Shown here: piece by piece, positions 17,292 through 24,502 of the stretch
How the letters are laid out: the number at the start of each line of letters is the position of its first letter
Numbering within the stretch: position 1 is the stretch's first letter
NCBI RefSeq assembly: GCF_036983985.1
Contig: NZ_JALAHQ010000001.1
Coordinates: forward strand, 124,001 to 188,000
Source of the DNA: Alishewanella metallidurans
Lineage (GTDB): Bacteria; Pseudomonadota; Gammaproteobacteria; Enterobacterales; Alteromonadaceae
DNA length: 64,000 nt
Direction of reading: 5' to 3'
Notes under the pieces: model-generated
The model's database searches: none
What the model was told of the DNA's origin: nothing
What the model saw: only the letters and a program-made list of their open reading frames with translations
Made by a program: the position numbers and the translations under genes

Positions 17292-18098
17292 TTACAATAG
17301 GGTTTTTAATGCGTTTAATACTGTGTCTGGCTCATCCTGCATAATATTATGACCAACCGTGTTTAGCCGCATATGGCTGCCGTTTCGTACCCCAGCAAAC
17401 AATGCTTGATGTAATTTCAGCCATAAGGCTTTGCCTGCAGTTGTTTCAACAAAAACCATAGGCTCAGATTCGACGCGGGTTGATGTTAGCAAAATAGTTT
17501 TCAAATCAGAAGGTAAAGGCGAAACTTCATGGCCGGCCAACTCTAGCTCTTGATTAAGTTGCTGCAATTGCCGTTGCAGTTTCGCCGGCAGCATGTTTTG
17601 TAGTAAGGCATCTTCAGCGGAAACCGCCTTGGCATCAGCTGCTTTAAACCAGACTCTTTGCTGGGCGACTGTAGGGTCGATTAACAATAAACCTGTGACG
17701 TGCTCACTATAACGTCGGGCAAATTCACTTGTTACTAAGCCACCGTATGAGTGCCCAACTAAAACCAGCTTTTTACCCTGACTAAATAGCTGAGTAAGTG
17801 AGGAGAGATCTTGTATGTGCTGTTCTATGCCTGACGGTTGCGTACGATCTTCCGATTGGCCAGTGCCCGCCCGAGCATAACGTATCGCAATAATATCAGT
17901 AGGTAGTTGCGCCACTATGCTGTCCCATGCACTGGGACCGCGACCAAAACCAGACTCAAATAATACAACGGTATCGCCTTGTCCTGAAACAACCACGTGT
18001 AGCTCTAACCCGTTAATGCTTGCAGCGTTAGACGGTATGCTAAAGCAGCTAATAACAGCGATAAGAGAAACTTGTAAAGCGGTGAATAATTTATGCAT
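17292..18098 (-). CDS. exported alpha/beta hydrolase, first gene of the two-component operon
   Basis: A 268-residue alpha/beta hydrolase with a signal peptide (about 1-26, ending SNAAS). Nucleophile Ser117 lies in VGHSYGG, an oxyanion-type ESGFGRG lies at 48-54, the acid is probably in LLLIDPTV, and the catalytic His is in TVGHNIMQDEP near the C terminus. The triad looks intact, so it is probably an active esterase, lactonase or peptidase acting in the periplasm; the substrate is unknown. AGGAG precedes the ATG. It heads an operon with the response regulator and kinase, so its product or substrate may be linked to the sensed signal (inference). Confidence 0.85.
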   Translation of the reverse strand: MHKLFTALQVSLIAVISCFSIPSNAASINGLELHVVVSGQGDTVVLFESGFGRGPSAWDSIVAQLPTDIIAIRYARAGTGQSEDRTQPSGIEQHIQDLSSLTQLFSQGKKLVLVGHSYGGLVTSEFARRYSEHVTGLLLIDPTVAQQRVWFKAADAKAVSAEDALLQNMLPAKLQRQLQQLNQELELAGHEVSPLPSDLKTILLTSTRVESEPMVFVETTAGKALWLKLHQALFAGVRNGSHMRLNTVGHNIMQDEPDTVLNALKTLL

Positions 18099-18139
18099 AG
18101 TTTGGCTCCTGACTTTGCTAAAAACTTAGATTCCCATTG

Positions 18140-18176
18140 ATACTAACCAATGTGCGGTAAAGAAATGGTAAAGAAA
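18140..18176 (-). promoter_or_regulatory. tandem direct repeats and promoter of the hydrolase-regulator-kinase operon
   Basis: On the + strand GGTAAAGAAA occurs twice, at 18156-18165 and 18167-18176, an 11-bp period. Read on the coding (-) strand this is TTTCTTTACC repeated in tandem, the geometry OmpR-family dimers bind. A possible -10, TAGTAT (18145-18140), lies downstream so that the repeats cover the -35 position, where no consensus -35 exists. That is the layout of an activated promoter, and autoregulation is the simplest reading. Confidence 0.5.
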
Positions 18177-18227
18177 AATACATTTTGTGCAGAGTAGGTA
18201 GGTAAGCGTGAATATGCATCATTTTGC

Positions 18228-18260
18228 TTGAATAGTGTAAAGCAGTGCTTTACACTATTC
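18228..18260 (+). promoter_or_regulatory. higBA promoter embedded in a perfect 15-bp palindromic operator
   Basis: Perfect inverted repeat: 15-bp arms at 18230-18244 (GAATAGTGTAAAGCA) and 18246-18260, with a single central base. A sigma70-like promoter lies inside it: TTGAAT at 18228-18233 and TACACT at 18251-18256, 17 bp apart. Antitoxin binding to the palindrome would occlude both promoter elements, the usual autoregulation of higBA loci. Confidence 0.75.
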
Positions 18261-18281
18261 GTCATTGGGGAAGGAATACTT

Positions 18282-18590
18282 ATGGCGATAAAAAGTTTTA
18301 CTCATAAGGGATTAAAGAACTTATTTTATAAGGGCGATAGTAGTGGTGTACAGCCAATACATGCTGCAAAACTTGAGATAATGCTTGATACCATTCAGGC
18401 ATCACATCATCCAAAGGATCTAAGGGCCATTTATGGCTCTAAGTTTTCAGAAAAGAATGGATCAGGAACAGGTGTTTATGCAATCGACGTAAGCGGCAAT
18501 TGGCGTGTTACTTTTGAAATTGAAGATAATGGTGCCGTGCTGCTAAATTACCGTGATTATCACGGAAAGCAAATTAAGGCTAAAAAATAA
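18282..18590 (+). CDS. higB: HigB-like RelE-family toxin
   Basis: A 102-residue toxin of the HigB branch of the RelE/ParE mRNA-interferase fold. It keeps the family plan: N-terminal GLKNLFYKGDSSGV, HAAKLEIMLDTI, a YAIDVSGNWRVTFEIEDN beta-sheet with the catalytic-face Arg, and a terminal NYRDYH. In HigB enzymes this cleaves mRNA on the ribosome. The longest frame starts upstream at 18228, inside the operator; AAGGAA at 18271 points to the ATG at 18282. It is followed after 34 bp by the antitoxin, the toxin-first order typical of higBA. Confidence 0.88.
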   Translation: MAIKSFTHKGLKNLFYKGDSSGVQPIHAAKLEIMLDTIQASHHPKDLRAIYGSKFSEKNGSGTGVYAIDVSGNWRVTFEIEDNGAVLLNYRDYHGKQIKAKK

Positions 18591-18624
18591 AAATAATAGC
18601 CAAGTAATGACTAAGGAAAAGAAT

Positions 18625-18921
18625 ATGGAAAAAATGACCAGATGCCCAACACATCCGGGAATTGTTTTTCGGATGAATATTTTAGAAGAGCATGGAATAT
18701 CTATTACCAAAGCAGCGAAAGCATTGGGTGTGTCTCGTACTACCATGAGTAATTTTTGCCATGGGCATACTCCTTGTACTCCAGAGATTGCCCAAAGAAT
18801 AGCTCTCTCTATCGATAGTAATGTTGCAGTATGGATTAATTTGCAAGCTAACTATGATGCTTGGTTTGCCGAGAATGGCGAAAAGCCTAAAGTTGAAAAA
18901 TTATTGCCGTCTGCTGCTTAA
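18625..18921 (+). CDS. higA: HigA-like antitoxin (XRE helix-turn-helix)
   Basis: A 98-residue DNA-binding antitoxin. Residues about 8-70 match the HigA/VapI HTH: CPTHPGIVFRMNILEEHG, recognition helix region LGVSRTTMSNFCHG, then the family-specific tail VAVWINLQANYDAW. AAGGAAA lies before ATG 18625, which is preferred over ATG 18607. It neutralises HigB and, through the HTH, should repress the promoter inside the palindrome at 18230-18260. An intrinsic terminator follows, so higBA is a complete, apparently intact module. Confidence 0.9.
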   Translation: MEKMTRCPTHPGIVFRMNILEEHGISITKAAKALGVSRTTMSNFCHGHTPCTPEIAQRIALSIDSNVAVWINLQANYDAWFAENGEKPKVEKLLPSAA

Positions 18922-18932
18922 ATGAAGTTCAG

Positions 18933-18959
18933 GAACCCGCGAAAGCGGGTTTCTTTTTT
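18933..18959 (+). terminator. intrinsic terminator after higA
   Basis: AACCCGC, GAAA tetraloop and GCGGGTT (18934-18951) followed by TCTTTTTT. Textbook form, 12 bp after the higA stop. Confidence 0.9.
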
Positions 18960-19019
18960 GTCCCAGTGAAAGCAGGGAAGTCCAATCGTCCTGTAAGGTG
19001 TTAAGGGGATAGCCTCTTT

Positions 19020-19276
19020 TCTATTTATCGGGAGTTAGAGCTTAACATGCGCATAAAGCCGAAGAAGCGCCTAAAAAGGGATAAACCCGATGTACTGGCA
19101 GTGCCTGACGCGATGAACGAATGTTGGTCTATGGATTTTATGCATGACTCGCTTAAAGATGGCCGCAGCATAAGGCTGCTGAATATCATTGACGATTTTA
19201 ACCGTGAAGGTTTTACAATTGAGGCAGACCGCTCGTTGCCTGCTGAGCGGGCTATCCGCACACTAAACCAATATTT
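19020..19276 (+). mobile_element. IS3-family transposase (orfB) remnant
   Basis: A fragment that reads as the start of the integrase core of an IS3-type transposase: YRELELNMRIKPKKR, then WSMDFMHDSLKDGRS with the first catalytic Asp (of DDE) in MDFMHD, then NIIDDFNREG with the second, and LPAERAIRTLNQ. It begins abruptly after a TAA at 19002-19004 and runs into unrelated codons and a stop at about 19305. The third catalytic residue, orfA and the terminal repeats are missing, so it cannot move. It sits between higBA and the HlyD gene and marks an old insertion or rearrangement. The rest of 18960-19446 holds no other recognisable feature. Confidence 0.85.
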
Positions 19277-19446
19277 ATTCAGCAGTATTACCCTACGCTC
19301 AATCTAGAGCAATTATTGACATGCCGCTTCAAACAAATCGCGCGCATAATTTTGCTATAAACATACGAAATAAAAATTAAAGGCTATGCTAACAGCATGT
19401 ATTAAGTGCTATTTTAGCCATAAGTAAATAATATTGGATACCGAAC

Positions 19447-20589
19447 ATGGATCAGGATAGCGAAAAATTATCCGAGACAGAAAAAAGTATTAACTCCAAT
19501 GCGGCGCCGGTGAAAACACAAGACACAAATAGTGCGATGCGCATCAGTGTGTTGGTATTTAGTTTATTGTTATTACTGGTGATGTTGTACGCATTGACCG
19601 ACCGCATTGCACCGAGCAGTTCGCGTGGCATTGTCTCTGCTCATATTGTGCAAATTGCCCCTCGCGTAGCGGGTGAAATAATAAAAGTGCATGTTGCAGA
19701 CGATGCGGTAGTTGAAGCGGGCAGCGCACTATTTTCACTGAACCCATATCCATTTGAATTGGCAGTACGCCAAGCCGAAGCTAACTTTAAAAGTACGCTG
19801 CAAAGTATTGATGCTTCTGGCGCTGCTATTGTAGCTGCGCAGGCTTTAGTGACACAGGCCAGAGTGGCGCGAGATAACGCTCGCACTGAAGCTGACCGCA
19901 CGTTGCGTTTGGCACAGCGTGGTTTAGTTTCTCGTGCTCAGGCAGATACAGCCAAAGCCAGTGTTGATGATGCTAATGCGCGCTTACTTAGTGCAGAAGC
20001 TAATCTTGATAGTGCTAGGGTTGAGTTAGGCTCTGTAGGTCGAGATAATCCCGTCATTGCTGCCGCAGCAGTTCAGTTAGAACGCGCTCAATACGATTTA
20101 TCATCCGCTACTGTTACTGCACCACATCGGGGCGTGGTGACCAATGTTTTACTTTCCACTGGCCAATATATAACTGCCGGTAGCCCATCATTAACCTTTA
20201 TCGATGCAGAAGCCGCATGGATTACCGTAGATTTACGCGAAAACCAACTACAGCTGGTTAATGCTGGCGATGTGGTGCACCTATTATTTGATGCCGTGCC
20301 CGGAGAGATTTTTACCGGCAAGGTACAAAGTATCGCCTGGGGTATAGACCCGGGCCGCAGTATGCAAGGTGGTTTAGTGGTAAATCAGCAAAGTAATCGC
20401 TGGTTTGAGCCAGCACGACATATTCCTGTGCGCATAGAGCTTGACGGCGGCATGGCCGCTTGGCCAAGAGCAGTTCGCGCCGGTGGTAAAGTGCATGTTG
20501 TCGTATTCGCGGGTAGTGAAGACAACCCTATCAGCTGGCTAGCAAATGGTTTGCAGCGAGCGCGCTCTATTACCAGCTTTTTACACTAG
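19447..20589 (+). CDS. HlyD/EmrA-type membrane-fusion protein
   Basis: A 380-residue adaptor with one N-terminal transmembrane helix (about 35-55) after a charged cytoplasmic tail of about 30 residues. Periplasmic order: biotinyl-lipoyl half IVQIAPRVAGEIIKVHV, a long alpha-helical hairpin (about 95-200), second half ATVTAPHRGVVTNVLLS, then a beta barrel. This matches EmrA/AaeA/YibH adaptors, not the RND lipoprotein type. The next gene (9-bp gap) is a DUF2955 membrane protein, the usual partner, so the two probably form an efflux pump; substrate is unknown. Confidence 0.88.
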   Translation: MDQDSEKLSETEKSINSNAAPVKTQDTNSAMRISVLVFSLLLLLVMLYALTDRIAPSSSRGIVSAHIVQIAPRVAGEIIKVHVADDAVVEAGSALFSLNPYPFELAVRQAEANFKSTLQSIDASGAAIVAAQALVTQARVARDNARTEADRTLRLAQRGLVSRAQADTAKASVDDANARLLSAEANLDSARVELGSVGRDNPVIAAAAVQLERAQYDLSSATVTAPHRGVVTNVLLSTGQYITAGSPSLTFIDAEAAWITVDLRENQLQLVNAGDVVHLLFDAVPGEIFTGKVQSIAWGIDPGRSMQGGLVVNQQSNRWFEPARHIPVRIELDGGMAAWPRAVRAGGKVHVVVFAGSEDNPISWLANGLQRARSITSFLH

Positions 20590-20598
20590 GCTAAACAA

Positions 20599-21621
20599 AT
20601 GTATATCACTCCAGCACCTAGTGCCCAAGATGATCCTTTATACGGATTGCGTTTAGGCTTAACCGGTATGCTGGCTTATGCCATGATCCCCATTATTGAT
20701 CCCGCCTTACCATCTGTTATTGCTGCTTTACCCATAGGGTTAATTGCCTCACAACGTAAGGCATTTCAGCCAATAAAAGCTGTTGCCGGACCTATTACTA
20801 TGATGGTGGTAGTGATCTTAATGAGTTGGCTAGTAGAGCAATTACGGCCTATGCCATTAGTTTATGTTGGTAGTATGTGGCTAATCTATTTTACCGGCTT
20901 TCATATGATTTTAAAAAGCGGCTCACCAGCCGGCATGTTGTTGTTAATTATCTCGGTGCTAATGTCTGTTATGGGCATGAACGGTAACGCCACCTTAGAA
21001 ACAATGCGTGACAGTTTTCTTCAAGCATCATTTGTTGCACTGCTATTAGCACCTATTGTGTATATGGTTTTTCCGGCGCGTACCACCGAACGGCATATCG
21101 CAGCGCCTGTGCCAAGTGAGGGTAATATTGTACTAGGTGCAGCCATTCGAGCTTCAGTATTACTAATGCTAAGTTTTTGGTTGTACTTAGTAATGCAACC
21201 TTCAGACATGATGATGGCCATTATAGCCGCAATGGTGTTGGTGTTTCCTACTCGCCACGCCGTATTTTTTGAAGCCAAGCAACGCGTACGGGCGACACTG
21301 CTTGGTGGTGTAACTGCGTTAGTTATTTTGGTGCTATTTACGTTTTCGCAGCATTTATTGATATTGCTTGGCCTAATTTTTCTCGCCGGAACCTGGTTTG
21401 GCAGTAAAATGCTTAACTCAACCCAGCCTAGCATGGTGTATCAATATGCCTTCTCGGTAGCATTAGCGCTAATAGCTGGCGCACTTTCAAGCCAAGATGC
21501 TGGCTACGCTACCTTCACTCGCATTGTATTAACCATCACCGGCGCCTTTACCGCCGCGTTTTTAGTTGCTGCCTTAGATGCGTTAACGCGCTGGCAAAAA
21601 GCGGAAAAAAGCCAAGCTTAA
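20599..21621 (+). CDS. DUF2955 membrane protein (FUSC/AaeB-like), probable efflux partner
   Basis: A 340-residue integral membrane protein with about ten hydrophobic helices in two groups split near residue 170, the pattern of DUF2955 and more broadly of aromatic-acid-exporter/FUSC-type proteins. Conserved blocks seen include LRLGLTGMLAYA and IGLIASQRKAFQPIKA at the N terminus and FPTRHAVFFEAKQRVRATLLGG in the second half. It directly follows the HlyD-type adaptor. Transport is inferred from family and pairing; no substrate can be named. Confidence 0.8.
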   Translation: MYITPAPSAQDDPLYGLRLGLTGMLAYAMIPIIDPALPSVIAALPIGLIASQRKAFQPIKAVAGPITMMVVVILMSWLVEQLRPMPLVYVGSMWLIYFTGFHMILKSGSPAGMLLLIISVLMSVMGMNGNATLETMRDSFLQASFVALLLAPIVYMVFPARTTERHIAAPVPSEGNIVLGAAIRASVLLMLSFWLYLVMQPSDMMMAIIAAMVLVFPTRHAVFFEAKQRVRATLLGGVTALVILVLFTFSQHLLILLGLIFLAGTWFGSKMLNSTQPSMVYQYAFSVALALIAGALSSQDAGYATFTRIVLTITGAFTAAFLVAALDALTRWQKAEKSQA

Positions 21622-21780
21622 TAAAGTGAAAAGTGCGTCTTATCGCAGTTTTTAGAGCTGGGAAGTTCAAACAAGCTTGTCAGGGAGGTAATAAATTCAA
21701 ACATTAGTACCACCGCCCCAAAATAGCCTTGGCTAGTTTGTCAGTTTCCCTTGCGAAGGATAGACAACGCCGAAGCGCCA

Positions 21781-21978
21781 TTAACAAGCGCAAGCACTTG
21801 CCGATTTCTTACTTGCAGTGTCACAACAACTCATTGCTTTGCTTGCGTTGTCTTTGGCATCTTCCGGCTTACCATTATCATGGCAAGACGCCGCTTTACT
21901 GTGGTGTTCTGCACATGCCCGGTGTTCATCGGCTGCTGCTTTATGGGCGTTACTGGCTACTGTGTTAGTGTTTGACAT
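21781..21978 (-). CDS. small Cys/His-rich protein of unknown function
   Basis: A 65-residue soluble protein, start chosen at ATG 21978 because AAGGTG lies six bases upstream (the frame is open to 21993). It is Ala/Lys-rich with six cysteines and several histidines in small clusters: RACAEHH, ASCHD, MSCCD, and a terminal ACAC. No signal peptide. The composition resembles metallothionein-like or copper/zinc-binding small proteins, but no named family is recognised. Three frames on the opposite strand overlap it but lack a good ribosome-binding site and have unlikely compositions. Confidence 0.6.
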   Translation of the reverse strand: MSNTNTVASNAHKAAADEHRACAEHHSKAASCHDNGKPEDAKDNASKAMSCCDTASKKSASACAC

Positions 21979-22317
21979 AATAATCACCTTCATTGAGTTT
22001 GAATTAGCTGATTAACGCGGCAGCAATAGCTACCGGCCAGCATTAATTAGTATGTACTGAAGATTCTAAGGCGTCTGTATGATAGCGAACATCGCGCAAT
22101 GGCTGCGTGGCCGCAACTATGGCAAATTGGGCATTTATTGCTTCGAATTGCGACAGTTTTTGTTTCCGGAATAGATTTAAAGCAGCCTCTCAAAAAATAG
22201 CAGTGGGCTTCCCAGCTTTTACTAGCCCTAGCTGTTCAACTACAGTTAGTCGATTTTGTTCATAAGAGTAATGGGTTTTGGTACTGAGTGCAGCTTGAAA
22301 GTGTGTATTTAGTGAAA
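21979..22317. other. intergenic stretch without recognisable gene
   Basis: These 339 bp between the Cys/His-rich gene and tRNA-Ile contain no coding frame with a ribosome-binding site and no strong dyad. The proximal part must carry the promoter of the small gene on the minus strand; I could not pick convincing boxes. The part nearest 22318 is the 3' flank of the tRNA. Confidence 0.5.
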
Positions 22318-22394
22318 TGGTGGCCCCAGCTGGACTCGAACCAGCGACCGATCGATTATGAGTCGAGCGCTCTAACCAACTGAGCTATGGGGCC
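22318..22394 (-). tRNA. ileX: tRNA-Ile (anticodon CAU, lysidine-modified type)
   Basis: A 77-nt tRNA with encoded CCA. Acceptor stem GGCCCC/GGGGCC, D arm AGCTCAGTTGGTTAGAGC, anticodon loop CTCATAA, TpsiC arm GGTTCGAGTCC. The anticodon reads CAT, but the body matches E. coli ileX (the AUA-reading isoleucine tRNA): GACTCATAATCG anticodon arm and the same acceptor stem. It differs from initiator tRNA (no GGG/CCC pairs above the anticodon) and from elongator Met. Its C34 would be changed to lysidine by TilS. Confidence 0.9.
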
Positions 22395-22527
22395 ATGTGC
22401 AACTTTTATATTGAGAGCTCAATAAGTAGCGGCAGGCAGTATAAAAACTTTTGGCTGCTTTGTCATCCAGCTTGTGACATTAAGTGTGGCAACTGCTGTT
22501 TTTTTAAGCTTATAGCGTTAAAAGTAA

Positions 22528-22552
22528 CAAAGGCGCTAAAATAGCGCCTTTG
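22528..22552 (-). terminator. terminator downstream of rpoD
   Basis: Perfect 11-bp arms CAAAGGCGCTA (22528-22538) and TAGCGCCTTTG (22542-22552) around a 3-base loop, 24 bp after the rpoD stop. The minus-strand tail is only moderately T-rich. It closes the rpsU-dnaG-rpoD operon. Confidence 0.75.
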
Positions 22553-22575
22553 TATTAGGAGTACATCGGCCTTAT

Positions 22576-24417
22576 TTACTCGTCAAGAAAGCTCTTTAAT
22601 ACTTCTGAACGTGATGGATGACGTAGCTTACGCAGTGCTTTTGCTTCAATTTGACGAATACGCTCACGAGTTACGTCAAATTGTTTACCTACTTCTTCTA
22701 ACGTGTGGTCGGTATTCATATCGATACCAAAACGCATACGAAGAACTTTTGCTTCACGCGCGGTTAAACCGGCTAACACTTCATTGGTAGCGTTTTTCAG
22801 GCTTTCTATGGTCGCAGAATCGAGCGGTGATTCACCGGTCGCATCTTCGATAAAGTCACCTAAGTGCGAATCTTCATCGTCGCCAATAGGCGTTTCCATT
22901 GAAATAGGTTCTTTAGCAATTTTTAACACTTTGCGAATTTTGTCTTCTGGCATTAGCATGCGTTCTGACAATTCTTCTGGTGTTGGTTCACGCCCCATCT
23001 CTTGTAGCATTTGCCGTGAAATACGGTTTAGCTTGTTGATGGTTTCAATCATGTGTACTGGAATACGGATAGTACGGGCTTGGTCAGCGATTGAGCGTGT
23101 AATAGCTTGACGGATCCACCAAGTAGCGTAAGTTGAAAACTTATAACCACGGCGATATTCAAACTTATCTACTGCTTTCATCAAGCCGATATTACCTTCC
23201 TGAATTAAATCAAGGAACTGTAAACCGCGGTTGGTGTATTTTTTCGCGATAGAGATAACCAGACGTAAGTTAGCTTCAACCATTTCTTTTTTCGCACGGC
23301 GGGCTTTTGCTTCACCGATTGACATGCGGCGGTTGATATCTTTAATTTTAAAGATACTTAAGCCGGTTTCTTCTTCTACCTTTTTCAGTTTTTCGATACT
23401 GCGCACTAGCTCTTCTTGCATATCCTGCAATTTAGCTGAGTAAGGTTTGTTTGCTGCAATTTCTACACTAACCCATGCAGTTGATGTTTCAAAACCGGTA
23501 AAGGTTTTCACAAAGTGCTTTTTCGGCATTTTTGCGTAATCAACACAATGTTTCATGATGATGCGCTCTTGAATGCGCACGCGATCCATCATTTCACGCA
23601 TGTTTTTAACTAAGCGATCGAATTGCTTTGGCACTAAACGGAAACAACGGAACACTTCACTTAGCTTTTCAATTTCAGCTTTGGTGGTGGCATGTTCACG
23701 GCCATTTTTGACAATAGAATTACGGGTAACATCGTACTGAGTACGTAGCTCACCGAATTTTTCACGTGCCATTTCTGGATCTGGGCCGGTGTCGCCGTCA
23801 TCCGCATCACTGTCTGCGTCGTCGTCGTCTTCTGAGTCGTTATCGTCCATTTTGTCTTCAGGCACTTCAGAACCGATATTACTACCAATTACAGGCGCTT
23901 CTTCAACTTCGTTCGGATCGATAAATGCGGTAACAATGTCGCTTAAACGAATTTCTTCAGCTTCATACTTGTCCCACTGCTCTAGCAGGTAAGTAATGGC
24001 TTCTGGATATTCAGCTACCGAGCTTTGAACGGTATTAATACCTTCTTCGATACGTTTGGCGATAACAATTTCGCCCTCACGAGTTAGTAGCTCTACTGTG
24101 CCCATTTCGCGCATGTACATACGCACAGGGTCAGTAGTACGGCCTAGTTCTTTATCTACGCTAACTAATGCCTGAGCTGCTTCTTCAACGGCATCTTCAT
24201 CCGTGGTAGCATCAGCCATGATTAGATCATCGGCATCCGGGGCACTTTCAAATACCTGGATCCCCATGTCATTGATCATGCGGACAATGTCTTCTATCTG
24301 ATCAGAATCGATAATATCTTGCGGTAGGTGGTCATTCACCTCGGCGAAGGTTAGATAACCTTGCTCTTTACCTTTGATGATCAAGAGTTTTAACTGCGAC
24401 TGAGGATTTTGCTCCAT
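22576..24417 (-). CDS. rpoD: primary sigma factor RpoD (sigma70)
   Basis: Housekeeping sigma factor, 613 residues, same size class as E. coli RpoD. Region 1.1 is at 1-80; region 1.2 at about 96-130 (DPVRMYMREMGTVELL); the non-conserved region holds an acidic run at about 185-213 of almost only Asp/Glu/Ser; regions 2.1-2.4 carry NLRLVISIAKKY, DLIQEGNIGLMKAV and YATWWIRQAITR; region 3; region 4.2 has the -35 recognition helix (EEVGKQFDVTRERIRQIE). It is the last gene of the macromolecular synthesis operon after rpsU and dnaG. Confidence 0.98.
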   Translation of the reverse strand: MEQNPQSQLKLLIIKGKEQGYLTFAEVNDHLPQDIIDSDQIEDIVRMINDMGIQVFESAPDADDLIMADATTDEDAVEEAAQALVSVDKELGRTTDPVRMYMREMGTVELLTREGEIVIAKRIEEGINTVQSSVAEYPEAITYLLEQWDKYEAEEIRLSDIVTAFIDPNEVEEAPVIGSNIGSEVPEDKMDDNDSEDDDDADSDADDGDTGPDPEMAREKFGELRTQYDVTRNSIVKNGREHATTKAEIEKLSEVFRCFRLVPKQFDRLVKNMREMMDRVRIQERIIMKHCVDYAKMPKKHFVKTFTGFETSTAWVSVEIAANKPYSAKLQDMQEELVRSIEKLKKVEEETGLSIFKIKDINRRMSIGEAKARRAKKEMVEANLRLVISIAKKYTNRGLQFLDLIQEGNIGLMKAVDKFEYRRGYKFSTYATWWIRQAITRSIADQARTIRIPVHMIETINKLNRISRQMLQEMGREPTPEELSERMLMPEDKIRKVLKIAKEPISMETPIGDDEDSHLGDFIEDATGESPLDSATIESLKNATNEVLAGLTAREAKVLRMRFGIDMNTDHTLEEVGKQFDVTRERIRQIEAKALRKLRHPSRSEVLKSFLDE

Positions 24418-24502
24418 AGAGACTGATCTTCCACCAATGTTGATTAATGTAAAATTGCGAACTAGTGATTATAACAAAGCGCGGCTTTTCTAGCCAGCCG
24501 CA

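Noticed and set aside
19316..19321. A perfect TTGACA upstream of the HlyD gene, taken as a -35 box
   Set aside because: No -10 lies at 16-18 bp; the nearest, CATAAT at 19345-19350, is 23 bp away. A real promoter for this operon could not be chosen.
21729..22015. Three overlapping plus-strand frames across the Cys/His-rich gene
   Set aside because: They read as shadows: no Shine-Dalgarno site, repeated Cys/Leu/Arg composition, and the minus-strand frame has a proper start.
22318..22394. Reading the tRNA as tRNA-Met because the anticodon is CAT
   Set aside because: The body and anticodon arm match the AUA-decoding isoleucine tRNA (ileX type), not initiator or elongator methionine tRNA.
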